DNA of 7,719 bases from JBIQLO01 sp044464175 (lineage in GTDB: Bacteria; Planctomycetota; Phycisphaerae; Tepidisphaerales; Tepidisphaeraceae), in NCBI GenBank assembly GCA_044464175.1, contig JBIQLO010000190.1, positions 1 to 7,719 of the forward strand, in the 5' to 3' direction. Every line of letters starts with the position of its first letter. Within the stretch, counting starts at the first letter, position 1. A model generated the notes under the pieces. The model was not told the DNA's origin, did no database searches, and saw only the letters and a program-made list of their open reading frames with translations. Positions 1 to 6,127 of the stretch are shown in pieces. A program made the translations under genes and the position numbers.

Positions 1-140
1 CCCACCACCAGCGCCACCAGCCCCCCGGTCGACAGATATGGGCGCTCCTCAAACGTCTCCAACGGATGGGCCAGGGCATCCGACGCCCTCTCCCACATCC
101 CCTCGGATCGACGCCGATACCTCTTTTTTAACGCCGTCAT
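1..140 (-). CDS. N-terminal part of an unidentified protein, cut by the left edge
   Basis: A minus-strand reading frame opens with ATG at 140-138 and stays open for 46 codons to the window edge. The start is well supported: AAAGGAGG lies at 154-147, six bases before the ATG. The visible protein begins MTALKKRYRRRSEGMWERAS, a strongly basic N-terminus. It continues through an acidic/aromatic stretch (LETFEERPYL, residues 27-36) and ends in a hydrophobic run, LVALVV, that could be the start of a membrane segment. The gap to the upstream protease stop is 52 bp, so it may be the next gene of the hydrogenase operon. I do not recognise the family. A basic cytosolic tail followed by a transmembrane helix is my inference from 46 residues only. 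Residues beyond the edge are needed to name it. Confidence 0.6.
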   Translation of the reverse strand, partial: MTALKKRYRRRSEGMWERASDALAHPLETFEERPYLSTGGLVALVV

Positions 141-192
141 TGCGGGCCTCCTTTGCAACGGCCGCCACCTGCACCGGCGGCACGACTGAATC

Positions 193-693
193 CTACTCTA
201 CCCCATCCCCCCCGCCGGCCATACGTCCAATCAGCGACTCCACCAGCCCCACCGCCGCCTCCACCGCCGCGCGCACCGGCGCGCTCAATCCCATCTCCAT
301 CTCGTCGGCCGCCAGCGGCGACGGCTGGCACCCCACCAGCAACATCCGCCCCGGCCGTCCCCCCATCGCCGCCACCGTCCGCAGCACCTGCACCGGATTC
401 ATCGAGTGTGCCTCAATCGCCGGCAGTTGCGCCATCTCCCGCTCCTCCAGTTGCGGCTCCAGCACGAACAGCGTCCCCGGCGCTGCCCCCCGCGGCACCG
501 CATCAATCAGAATCGTCGCCTCCGGCCCATCCAGAAGCGCATAGACCAGATCCAGCCCCCGGATGCCAAAATCCACCACCCGCACCCCTTCGGGCATCGG
601 CCGCAGCAGCAGCCGCTGCGCCACCTCCACGCCAAAGCCGTCATCCCCCAGAAAGATATTGCCGATGCCGGCGACGAGCAGGCGCGGGGTCAT
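193..693 (-). CDS. Hydrogenase maturation protease (peptidase M52, HyaD/HybD/HycI family)
   Basis: This is a 166-aa cytoplasmic endopeptidase that would remove the C-terminal tail of the hydrogenase large subunit after Ni-Fe(CN)2CO insertion. The N-terminal signature GIGNIFLGDDGFGVEVAQRL (residues 9-28) is diagnostic. By alignment with HybD from memory, the three nickel-sensing ligands correspond to D18 (Asp here, as in HycI, where HybD has Glu), D64 in LIDAVPRG and H96 in EAHSMNP. Length matches the family (about 150-175 aa). The start ATG overlaps the stop of the upstream 96-aa gene (ATGA at 693-690), and GGAGGTGG lies seven bases upstream, so the two are translationally coupled. The natural substrate is HhyL, encoded in the same operon, which still carries 22 residues after the DPCLPCGVH motif. 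The stop is TAG at 195-193. Confidence 0.95.
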   Translation of the reverse strand: MTPRLLVAGIGNIFLGDDGFGVEVAQRLLLRPMPEGVRVVDFGIRGLDLVYALLDGPEATILIDAVPRGAAPGTLFVLEPQLEEREMAQLPAIEAHSMNPVQVLRTVAAMGGRPGRMLLVGCQPSPLAADEMEMGLSAPVRAAVEAAVGLVESLIGRMAGGGDGVE

Positions 694-980
694 AGCGGTT
701 CCACCTCCTCCAGCCCGAAGAAAAACCGGTGGCCGATCTTTCCCATCCGCCCCAGGTCCGCCCCCGGGTCCTCATCCACCGTCACGGCCACGTGGATGCG
801 GTTCTCGTAATCCTGCTCGATGGCGGCGATCGTCGCGGCCTTCCCTTCCAGCGCCAGGTCGAAGATGTCCGCGCGCCCGCGCGGATGAAGGCGGACCCGG
901 TCGCCCGGCTTCAACTCCACCCCGGCCGCCAGCGCCCTCTCCAGCGTCTTGCGCTCTTCCAGCGGGTCCCAATTTCTCAT
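690..980 (-). CDS. 96-aa conserved hydrogenase-cluster protein of unknown function
   Basis: This is a small acidic soluble protein with no signal peptide or membrane segment. The N-terminal third is helical in appearance (WDPLEERKTLERALAAG). It is followed by ELKPGDRVRLHPRG (residues 22-35), which reads like the first strands of a small beta-barrel (SH3/KOW-like, inference). The C-terminal part carries VAVTVDEDPGADLG and GKIGHRFFFGLEEVEPL. From memory, a short protein with the same VTVDDDPG and HRFFF signature sits next to the maturation protease in other group 1h clusters; no function is known to me. The start ATG at 980 has GGGAGGT five bases upstream. Its stop overlaps the protease start (ATGA), suggesting coupled translation and a role in maturation. 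It is not HypC, because it lacks the N-terminal Met-Cys pair. Confidence 0.85.
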   Translation of the reverse strand: MRNWDPLEERKTLERALAAGVELKPGDRVRLHPRGRADIFDLALEGKAATIAAIEQDYENRIHVAVTVDEDPGADLGRMGKIGHRFFFGLEEVEPL

Positions 981-1001
981 GCCGAACCTCCCGTCGATCC
1001 T

Positions 1002-1955
1002 TCACATCAGCGGCTGCTGCCCCGGCCCGTGCATCACACCGTGTAGTTTCATCAACTGCTCCCGCCCCAGCGCCTCGGTCCGCTCCAGCAGCTTTCGCAC
1101 GCGCTCGTCCGTGGCCGCCGCCTGCTCCTTCTCCGCCTCGGTCATCGTCAGAATCCGCAGCGTCAGGATTTCGTCGATCTCCGTCCCGTCGAACAGGTCG
1201 CCAGGGCTTTGCGGGGCGATCTGCGGATAGTCATAAAGGATGATCGGCGAGGCCAGCAGCGTGTCGGTCTGCCCCGCCTCCCCCACCAGCACCGGCCAGC
1301 ATCCGACATTGCAACACCGCTCGGCCCGCTCACGCAGCGCTTCAGGCGGATCGGTCAGAGAGACAAACCCTCCTCCATCCACCGTCAAAACCATGTGCGT
1401 CGAGGCGAACGCCCGCAACAGCGCTTCATCCCGCCCCAGCGATCCATCCCCCACCTCCGTCCGGTTGCTCAGCCGCGCCGTTACCTGAAACAGGTCCCGC
1501 TCCAGCCGCCGGGCCGACAATTCCACCTCCCCCGACACCCGCTGCCGCTCCCGCACGATCCGTCGCCCCCCCATCGTCTCGGACCGCCGGTGATGCGGAA
1601 AGGAAAACGCCTTGCACTGCACCCACCCGGCCGCCGCCCCCAACGTCACCGTTCCCCCGTCCACCTGCCGCTCCACCGCCTCCTGCCAGCTTTCACAGCA
1701 GTGGTCGCTCGTCCGCACCTGAACCTGAAGAAATCGCCCCTGTACCCGCACCTCCGCCCCCGCTCCCCCCCGCACCAGGCACTGACACTGCATCGACCAG
1801 TCGTCCGCCCCGGGATGCTGCCGGCTGTAGTCCTCCGGAAAAATCCCCCCGAACGTCCAGCGCTGCACCGTCTTGACGCAGGGCCGGTAGGGATAGAGCA
1901 CATATCCCTCGTACAGCACGGCCTGCGCCACCTGATCGACCAGGGCCTGACTCAT
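1002..1955 (-). CDS. 317-aa Cys-rich protein conserved with group 1h hydrogenases, function unknown
   Basis: The start ATG at 1955-1953 is chosen over an in-frame upstream GTG at 2006. GGAGGTG lies five bases before it, the ATG overlaps the preceding stop (ATGA), and the extra upstream residues would be a low-complexity poly-Gly run. The N-terminus contains AVLYEGYVLYPYRP (residues 12-25) and QRWTFGGIFP (31-40). The C-terminal region contains SPIILYDYPQIAPQSPGDLF (236-255) and GTEIDEILTLRILT, then a charged, probably coiled-coil tail (272-306). Nine cysteines are present (26, 57, 59, 86, 87, 114, 214, 215, 219), including CQC and CCNVGC, so metal binding is possible but not shown. I remember similar proteins in actinobacterial hydrogenase clusters, always uncharacterised. 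There is no signal peptide or transmembrane segment. It is followed 21 bp later by the 96-aa gene. Confidence 0.88.
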   Translation of the reverse strand: MSQALVDQVAQAVLYEGYVLYPYRPCVKTVQRWTFGGIFPEDYSRQHPGADDWSMQCQCLVRGGAGAEVRVQGRFLQVQVRTSDHCCESWQEAVERQVDGGTVTLGAAAGWVQCKAFSFPHHRRSETMGGRRIVRERQRVSGEVELSARRLERDLFQVTARLSNRTEVGDGSLGRDEALLRAFASTHMVLTVDGGGFVSLTDPPEALRERAERCCNVGCWPVLVGEAGQTDTLLASPIILYDYPQIAPQSPGDLFDGTEIDEILTLRILTMTEAEKEQAAATDERVRKLLERTEALGREQLMKLHGVMHGPGQQPLM

Positions 1956-2605
1956 ACCGCCACCTCCCCCGCCTCCGCCAGCAGCGCCTCCATTGCCCCC
2001 TCCCACGTCGGCAGCGCATGCCGCACCCGGTACTCATTGAGCCGCTCAAAAATGTCTTTCCGCAGGCAAAGCCACGCCGAATTGGGATAATACATCTCCA
2101 TCATCTCCCGCCACGCCGCCACCGGCAGTTGGAAATCCGCCTCTTTCTCCCACGAGATCGGCGCGATCCGCAGCGCCCCATCCGCCTCGGCGTAAAAGAC
2201 GCTCCCGCTGAACAGAAAACTCAACGGCGCCCCGCCCCCCTCCAGCGCGTCAAAATACTTGGTCGTGGCAATGTTGAAGTCATAGGTGCAGGGCACCGGC
2301 AGCTCGACCGTTGCCGCCTCGGCAAACCCCGGCATGTTGAAATCCACGTGCGTCCAGAGCGCGCTTTGCAGCGTCTGCCCCCACCGCCGCGGCTCCCCAT
2401 ACAGCTCCAGAAGCCGCTCCTGCTCCCGCGGGCTGTACCGCCGCCGCGCCGGCTCGATGCGAATCTGACAGCGCACGGCCGCGCTCTGGATCGCCACCGG
2501 CGTCCGCCCCGGCGTCTGCGTCACCCGCAGCGTGAACGAAAGGGTCGGCGCCGCCGCATACGGCGTCGGCTCCACCCCCAGCACCTGGAAATTCAAATCA
2601 ACCAT
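1952..2605 (-). CDS. DUF6084-type hydrogenase-associated protein
   Basis: This is a 217-aa soluble protein that I match from memory to the DUF6084 family, seen mainly beside group 1h hydrogenases. Features: LNFQVLGVEPTPYAAAPTLS at residues 4-23, resembling a beta-rich start; AVRCQIRIEPARRRY (43-57); LWTHVDFNMPGF (83-94); ELPVPCTYDFNIATTKYF (101-118); LFSGSVFY (131-138); and a helical C-terminus with LPVAAWREMMEMYYPNSAW and ALPTWEGAMEALL. No known catalytic motif is visible. The role is unknown; assembly or stability of the hydrogenase is an inference from context. The start at 2605 has AGGAGG five bases upstream and lies inside the end of the DUF5947 gene (8-bp overlap, 2598-2605). Its own stop overlaps the next start as ATGA. 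The spacing implies co-translation of three consecutive proteins in fixed proportion. Confidence 0.9.
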   Translation of the reverse strand: MVDLNFQVLGVEPTPYAAAPTLSFTLRVTQTPGRTPVAIQSAAVRCQIRIEPARRRYSPREQERLLELYGEPRRWGQTLQSALWTHVDFNMPGFAEAATVELPVPCTYDFNIATTKYFDALEGGGAPLSFLFSGSVFYAEADGALRIAPISWEKEADFQLPVAAWREMMEMYYPNSAWLCLRKDIFERLNEYRVRHALPTWEGAMEALLAEAGEVAV

Positions 2606-3239
2606 GCCCGCCTCCTGAAACCGAGCGCCCCGCCAGTGCGTCGAAAAACGCCCCCACCTGCCCCCACACCGCCGCCCCGCCCGAGAGCCCCCGCCAGTGC
2701 GCCCGGATCAGCCCCACCAGCTTATAGCACTCATCGATCGGCGCGATGTAATACGCCCGGCGCTCGCCCAGCCGATTCACCAGCAGCGCCTCCACATCCG
2801 GCTTGAGCTCCGCCAGCACCGGATTGGCCTCCACCAGCGCCTCCCACGGCGCGATCGCCGGCGCCGCCTCAGTCGCCCCGCCGGGACTCGGATACAGCGC
2901 GATCATCCGCCGGTCGCGCGTGCTGTAAAAAAAGAACGCCAGGTGAATCGGAATCCCCAGCGCCGACCACGCCAGGTCATCCAGCTGAAATTCCTCCAGC
3001 GACACAATCCGCCGAGGCACCCGCCGGTAATGGCCGCTCTCACCATTGCTGAACAGAATCGCGCACGCGTCACAGGCGCACACCAATTGCCGTTTCTCCA
3101 CCTCCAGCAGGTGCTGATGCTCCGCCGCCAGCGGCCGGGCGCACAACTCGCACCGCTCCGGCTCCGCCTCCGCCGATCGGGCGGAGAAGCGCCGCAGGGC
3201 GTCGATCGGGCCACGGAGTTGGTCGGTGAGGGTGGGCAT
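2598..3239 (-). CDS. DUF5947-type protein with Cys-rich N-terminal motif
   Basis: This 213-aa protein matches, from memory, the DUF5947 family found in group 1h hydrogenase clusters. The N-terminal part carries two knuckles, ERCELC (C30, C33) and LVCACDAC (C54, C56, C59), separated by HQHLLEVEKRQ. That arrangement would suit a zinc-ribbon or rubredoxin-like iron site. The remainder contains IPIHLAFFFYSTRDRR (97-111), ALYPSPGGATE (114-124), ELKPDVEALLVNR (144-156), IDECYKLVGLIRAHWRGLSG (168-187) and a short Gly-rich tail. Function is unknown; electron transfer or metal handling is speculation. I chose ATG at 3239 because the distance to the first Cys then fits the family, although no Shine-Dalgarno is visible. 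An in-frame GTG at 3302 overlaps the previous stop (GTGA) and would add 21 residues encoded by a palindromic repeat. It overlaps the DUF6084 gene by 8 bp. Confidence 0.88.
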   Translation of the reverse strand: MPTLTDQLRGPIDALRRFSARSAEAEPERCELCARPLAAEHQHLLEVEKRQLVCACDACAILFSNGESGHYRRVPRRIVSLEEFQLDDLAWSALGIPIHLAFFFYSTRDRRMIALYPSPGGATEAAPAIAPWEALVEANPVLAELKPDVEALLVNRLGERRAYYIAPIDECYKLVGLIRAHWRGLSGGAAVWGQVGAFFDALAGRSVSGGGHG

Positions 3240-3242
3240 GGG

Positions 3243-3295
3243 GTAGGGTGGGCACTGCCCACCATTGGGCCGAAGGTGGGCAGTGCCCACCCTAC
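3243..3295. repeat. Perfect 21-bp inverted repeat (REP-like palindromic element)
   Basis: Arms at 3243-3263 and 3275-3295 are exact reverse complements over 21 bp, with an 11-base loop (ATTGGGCCGAA). Each arm is itself nearly a palindrome (GGTGGGCA, one central base, TGCCCACC), so the element can fold as one long hairpin or as two small ones. It lies three bases after the stop of the 66-aa gene and ends four bases before the ATG of the DUF5947 gene. From memory, GTGGGCA...TGCCCAC repeats of this sort are abundant between genes in some Planctomycetota and cyanobacteria. It could shape message stability or attenuate read-through into the distal genes; that is inference. Confidence 0.9.
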
Positions 3296-3298
3296 AAT

Positions 3299-3499
3299 TC
3301 ACGCCGGCGGCATCTGCGGCATCCGCGGGTCAATCGGCCCGTGCGCATCGGGGTTGATGCTGGTCGAGTCGCGGGCCGAGCGATACCCGTTCACCCCCCG
3401 TTCGCCCCGCCCCGGCTCCCGCCCGCGCTTCATCACCAGCTCCTCGCCCTTGTGCGTCCCGGGCACATGGATCGGCTTGGGAGGATTGGATCGATTCAT
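3299..3499 (-). CDS. 66-aa Pro/Arg-rich hydrogenase-cluster protein, function unknown
   Basis: This small basic, proline-rich and probably disordered protein contains PPKPIHVPGTHKGEELVMKR near its start, REPGRGERG in the middle, and YRSARDSTSINPDAHGPIDP followed by RMPQMPPA at the end. I remember small proteins with the same pattern (IHVPGT-KGEE, ARDSTxINP, PIDPRMP) in group 1h clusters of Actinobacteria, so I call it real despite its size. Two in-frame ATGs exist, at 3505 and 3499. AAGGAG (3511-3506) abuts the first but is six bases from the second, so 3499 is preferred. There is no Cys, no signal peptide and no membrane segment. It lies between the NifU-like gene (52-bp gap) and a REP-like repeat. 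A binding peptide or assembly adaptor is possible but unsupported. Confidence 0.8.
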   Translation of the reverse strand: MNRSNPPKPIHVPGTHKGEELVMKRGREPGRGERGVNGYRSARDSTSINPDAHGPIDPRMPQMPPA

Positions 3500-3551
3500 C
3501 GTCATCTCCTTCTTTCCCGGCACGGCCGTCCCGGCCCATGCCCTGAAAATC

Positions 3552-4142
3552 TCACGCCCCCATTCCCACCTGGTGCCGCGCGACATTCGCCACCAGTTGC
3601 TCCACCGACACAAACCCCGCCGGCGCATCGCCCCCCGTCGCAACCGCCCCCTCCTGCCCCGCCACCTCGATCGCCGACACCTCCGGCGCATGCCGCCGGA
3701 TCGCCGTTTCCACGCTGTTTTTCATCGTGACCGCCGACGCCGGGCAGCCGTGACAGCTCCCCTGCATCGCCAGCTTCACCACCCCCTCCCCTTCGATCCC
3801 CAGCAGCTCGATATTTCCCCCGTGGCTGGCCAGATACGGCCGAACCTCCTCCAGCGCCGCCTTCACCCGCGTCTCCAGGTCGCGCGGATGCAGCTCATGC
3901 AGCACAAACAGCCCCGCCACCAGCTCATCCCCCGCCAACTGGTCCAGAATCGCCGTGCCGGCCGCCCCCCCCTGCTCCAGCCGCCGCACGATCGCCGCCA
4001 GCCCCGCCCCGTAAAACGCCATCAGGTTCTGGATAATCTGCCCGGTCAGCTCCCGGTCCTGCGGGTCAGCCATCCGCTCCACCTCCAGCAACTGCCCCTC
4101 CAGCCGCTCCATTCGCTCCTGAAATTGCCCGTTGTCGCCCAT
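3552..4142 (-). CDS. NifU C-terminal-domain protein (Fe-S scaffold/carrier) of the hydrogenase operon
   Basis: This is a 196-aa cytoplasmic protein. Residues about 90-162 form a NifU C-terminal (Nfu-type) domain: ETRVKAALEEVRPYLASHGG, then IELLGIEGEGVVKLAMQG and SCHGCPASAVTMKNSVETAI, with the cluster-binding CxxC at C130/C133. Nfu domains assemble or hand over [4Fe-4S] clusters, so a role in loading HhyS is a reasonable inference. Residues 1-88 are a helical extension, starting with a short coiled coil (FQERMERLEGQLLEVERM) and ending in VAGLFVLHELHPRDLE. This extension is not part of classic NifU and resembles, from memory, NifU-like proteins specific to group 1h clusters. The start at 4142 has GGAGG five bases upstream; an in-frame ATG at 4193 lies in repeat-like DNA and lacks such a site. 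The stop is TGA at 3554-3552. Confidence 0.93.
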   Translation of the reverse strand: MGDNGQFQERMERLEGQLLEVERMADPQDRELTGQIIQNLMAFYGAGLAAIVRRLEQGGAAGTAILDQLAGDELVAGLFVLHELHPRDLETRVKAALEEVRPYLASHGGNIELLGIEGEGVVKLAMQGSCHGCPASAVTMKNSVETAIRRHAPEVSAIEVAGQEGAVATGGDAPAGFVSVEQLVANVARHQVGMGA

Positions 4143-4197
4143 CCCATCCTCCAACGAATGACGAATCCCAAATCCCCTCTCCGGCCTTCGCAACTCC

Positions 4198-4225
4198 TAA
4201 TTCTTAATTCATAATTCTTAATTAA
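4198..4225. repeat. AT-rich 14-bp tandem repeat in the hhyL-nifU gap
   Basis: The plus strand reads TAATTCTTAATTCA followed at once by TAATTCTTAATTAA, two copies of a 14-bp unit differing at one base. It is an AT island in otherwise GC-rich DNA and starts just after the hhyL stop. The rest of the 87-bp gap (4143-4197) holds related simple words such as GATTTGGGATTCGTCATTCG on the minus strand. No terminator structure (GC stem plus T run) is evident. I see no gene in it. Confidence 0.8.
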
Positions 4226-4229
4226 AACT

Positions 4230-6032
4230 TCACCCCCCATGCGCCCCGAACATCGGCACATGCCGCACCTCCACCGTCCGTCCACCCCCCGTGTACATAT
4301 GCACCCCGCACGGCAGGCACGGGTCGAAGCTGCGCACCGCCCGCATGATGTCCACCCCCTTGAACTTATCCGGCCCGTTCTCCTCGAAAATCGGCGTGTT
4401 CTGCACCGCATCCTCATAGGGGCCCGGCGTGCCGTAAAAATCCCGCGGATTAGCGTTCCACGGCGTCGGCGGATACGGGTGATAGTTGGCGATCAACCCG
4501 TCCCGAATCACCACATGGTGCGACAGCACCCCGCGCACCGCCTCGTGGAACCCACACCCGATCGCGTGCTCCGGTACTTTGAACTCCGTGAATGTCTTGG
4601 TCCGCCCGGCGTGGATCTCCGCCATCGCCTGCTCGCAGAAATAAAGCCCCGCCGCCGCCGCGTACGCCTGGAAATAGGTCCGCGCCCGATTGCGCTCCAG
4701 CGCGTTGCTCCACTGCGGAATCTTCCATTCCAGCGTCAGTTCCGGCGCCATCGGTGTCCTGGGCAGATTGATCTTCACGCTCGTGCCCGTCGCCTGGATG
4801 TATCCAATGTCCACCAGCCCGGCCAGCGCCGTGGACCAGAGCCGCGCGATCGGCCCGCCCCCCGTGTCCAGCGCCAGGTGATCCCCCGTGCGCTGATCCA
4901 GCCAGCGTGGCGACATCACCCAGCTGTAGTTCTCGTCGAAATTCCGCCGCTGCGGCTTGGGCGTCGTCGTCTGGTTCCACGGATGCCGCATGTCGATCGG
5001 GTTGCCCAGCGGGTCCCGGTCCACGAATTTCTCTCCGCTGTCGGCCCAGTCCTGATAGAACGAGCTGCCCAGCAGAATCCGCAGGTTCAAGTTGATGTCC
5101 AGCAGGCTGTGCGTCACCGCCTGCCCGTCCACGATCACCCCCGGCGTCACGAACATCGACTTGCCCCAGTCGGCCATGTGCTCGTACTTGTAGTCGCACA
5201 CCGCCGGGTCCTGGAACGCCCCCCAGCACCCCAGCAGCACCCGCCGCCGCCCCACTTCCTCATACCCCGGCAGCGCCTTGTAAAAGAAGTCGAACAGGTC
5301 ATCATGCAGCGGTACCGCCTTCTTCATGTACTCCACGTACTTCATCAGCCGCGTCAGGTAATCGGTGATCAACTGAATCGTCGGCACCGTCCCCACGCCG
5401 CCGGGGTAGAGGGTGGAGGGATGCACATGCCTGCCTTCCATCAGGCAGAACATCTCGCGCGTCAGACGGCTCATCTGCAGCGCTTCGCGGTAATACGCCC
5501 CCGTGAACGGATTCAACGCCCGCATGATCTCCGCCACCGTCTTATACCCGTGCATCTTCGCGTTGGGCGCTTCGGTGCGCTCGGCCAGTTCCAGCACCCC
5601 CGGATTGGTCTCCTTCACCATCTGCTCGCAGTAATCCACCCCCACCAGGTTGTCCTGGAAAATGTTGTGGTCGAACATGTACTCCGCCGCCTCCCCCAGA
5701 TTGATGATCCAGTCCGCCAGCGGCGGCGGCTTGATCCCGAACGCCATCGCCTGCGCATAGCAGGCGCACGTCGCATGGTTGTCCCCGCAGATGCCGCAGA
5801 TGCGGCTGGTGATGAAGTGCGCATCCCGCGGGTCCTTCCCCTTCATGAACACGCTGTATCCCCGGAAAATCGACGAGGTGGAATAGCATTCCGCCACCTT
5901 CTTGGCCTCAAAGTCGATCTTCGTGTAAATCCCCAGGCTCCCCACAATCCGCGTGATCGGATCCCAGTTCATCTCCACCAGCCGGGATTTCTCCACATCA
6001 GTCCCATGTTCCGGTAATACCGCGGTGCTCAT
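4230..6032 (-). CDS. hhyL: Group 1h [NiFe] hydrogenase large subunit (catalytic)
   Basis: This 600-aa catalytic subunit carries the Ni-Fe(CN)2CO centre that splits H2. The L1 motif is SRICGICGDNHATCACYAQ (C79 and C82 as ligands) and L2 is SFDPCLPCGVHMY (C572 and C575). ICGICGDNHATC and DPCLPCGVH are the forms I associate with group 1h enzymes. Twenty-two residues follow H578, the expected cleavage site of the M52 protease encoded at 693-193, so this is an uncleaved precursor. Other conserved stretches are MNWDPITRIVGSLGIY (21-36), FQDNLVGVDYCEQ (125-137), and HEAVRGVLSHHVVIRDGLIA (496-515). Length is typical for the group, which is longer than group 2 large subunits. The start at 6032 follows AAGGAGTT (6045-6038) by five bases. 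It lies 95 bp after hhyS and is cotranscribed with it. Function as a high-affinity uptake enzyme is family knowledge, not shown here. Confidence 0.98.
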   Translation of the reverse strand: MSTAVLPEHGTDVEKSRLVEMNWDPITRIVGSLGIYTKIDFEAKKVAECYSTSSIFRGYSVFMKGKDPRDAHFITSRICGICGDNHATCACYAQAMAFGIKPPPLADWIINLGEAAEYMFDHNIFQDNLVGVDYCEQMVKETNPGVLELAERTEAPNAKMHGYKTVAEIMRALNPFTGAYYREALQMSRLTREMFCLMEGRHVHPSTLYPGGVGTVPTIQLITDYLTRLMKYVEYMKKAVPLHDDLFDFFYKALPGYEEVGRRRVLLGCWGAFQDPAVCDYKYEHMADWGKSMFVTPGVIVDGQAVTHSLLDINLNLRILLGSSFYQDWADSGEKFVDRDPLGNPIDMRHPWNQTTTPKPQRRNFDENYSWVMSPRWLDQRTGDHLALDTGGGPIARLWSTALAGLVDIGYIQATGTSVKINLPRTPMAPELTLEWKIPQWSNALERNRARTYFQAYAAAAGLYFCEQAMAEIHAGRTKTFTEFKVPEHAIGCGFHEAVRGVLSHHVVIRDGLIANYHPYPPTPWNANPRDFYGTPGPYEDAVQNTPIFEENGPDKFKGVDIMRAVRSFDPCLPCGVHMYTGGGRTVEVRHVPMFGAHGG

Positions 6033-6051
6033 GGTTCAACTCCTTCGTGAT

Positions 6052-6119
6052 CCGTTGCCCGTGATCCGTTGTCCACGGCCCGTGCCACATCCTCTTGGAC
6101 CACGGATCACGGACAACGG
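6052..6119. repeat. Imperfect inverted repeat between hhyS and hhyL
   Basis: Left arm CCGTTGCCCGTGATCCGT (6052-6069) and right arm ACGGATCACGGACAACGG (6102-6119) are reverse complements at 17 of 18 positions, with a 32-base loop. The words GTGATCCGTTG recur in direct order on the left side, so the element looks built from short repeated units. It fills most of the 95-bp gap between the two subunit genes, ends seven bases before the hhyL Shine-Dalgarno and begins eight bases after the hhyS stop. In RNA it would form a stable stem that could protect hhyS mRNA or set the subunit ratio (inference). Confidence 0.85.
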
Positions 6120-6127
6120 GCCACGAT

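Noticed and set aside
690..980. 96-aa protein as HypC/HupF chaperone
   Set aside because: HypC begins with an essential Met-Cys pair; this protein begins MRNWDP and contains no cysteine.
3243..3295. Inverted repeat as a rho-independent terminator
   Set aside because: The stem is strong, but no T run follows it on either strand, and it sits only bases from two same-strand genes.
4143..4193. Upstream start for the NifU-like gene at 4193
   Set aside because: The extra 17 residues come from repeat-like intergenic DNA and lack a Shine-Dalgarno, while GGAGG precedes ATG at 4142.
2697..4214. Plus-strand open frame of 505 codons
   Set aside because: It spans several confident minus-strand genes and a repeat; composition is Arg/His/Pro-rich, as expected for antisense of GC-rich coding DNA.
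4239..6017. Long plus-strand open frame (592 codons) opposite hhyL
   Set aside because: It is the antisense shadow of a clearly coding gene with strong third-position GC; its product is His/Arg/Pro-rich and resembles no protein family.
6046..6125. CRISPR-like array between hhyS and hhyL
   Set aside because: Only short words repeat, without regular spacers or repeat length; the structure is an imperfect inverted repeat.
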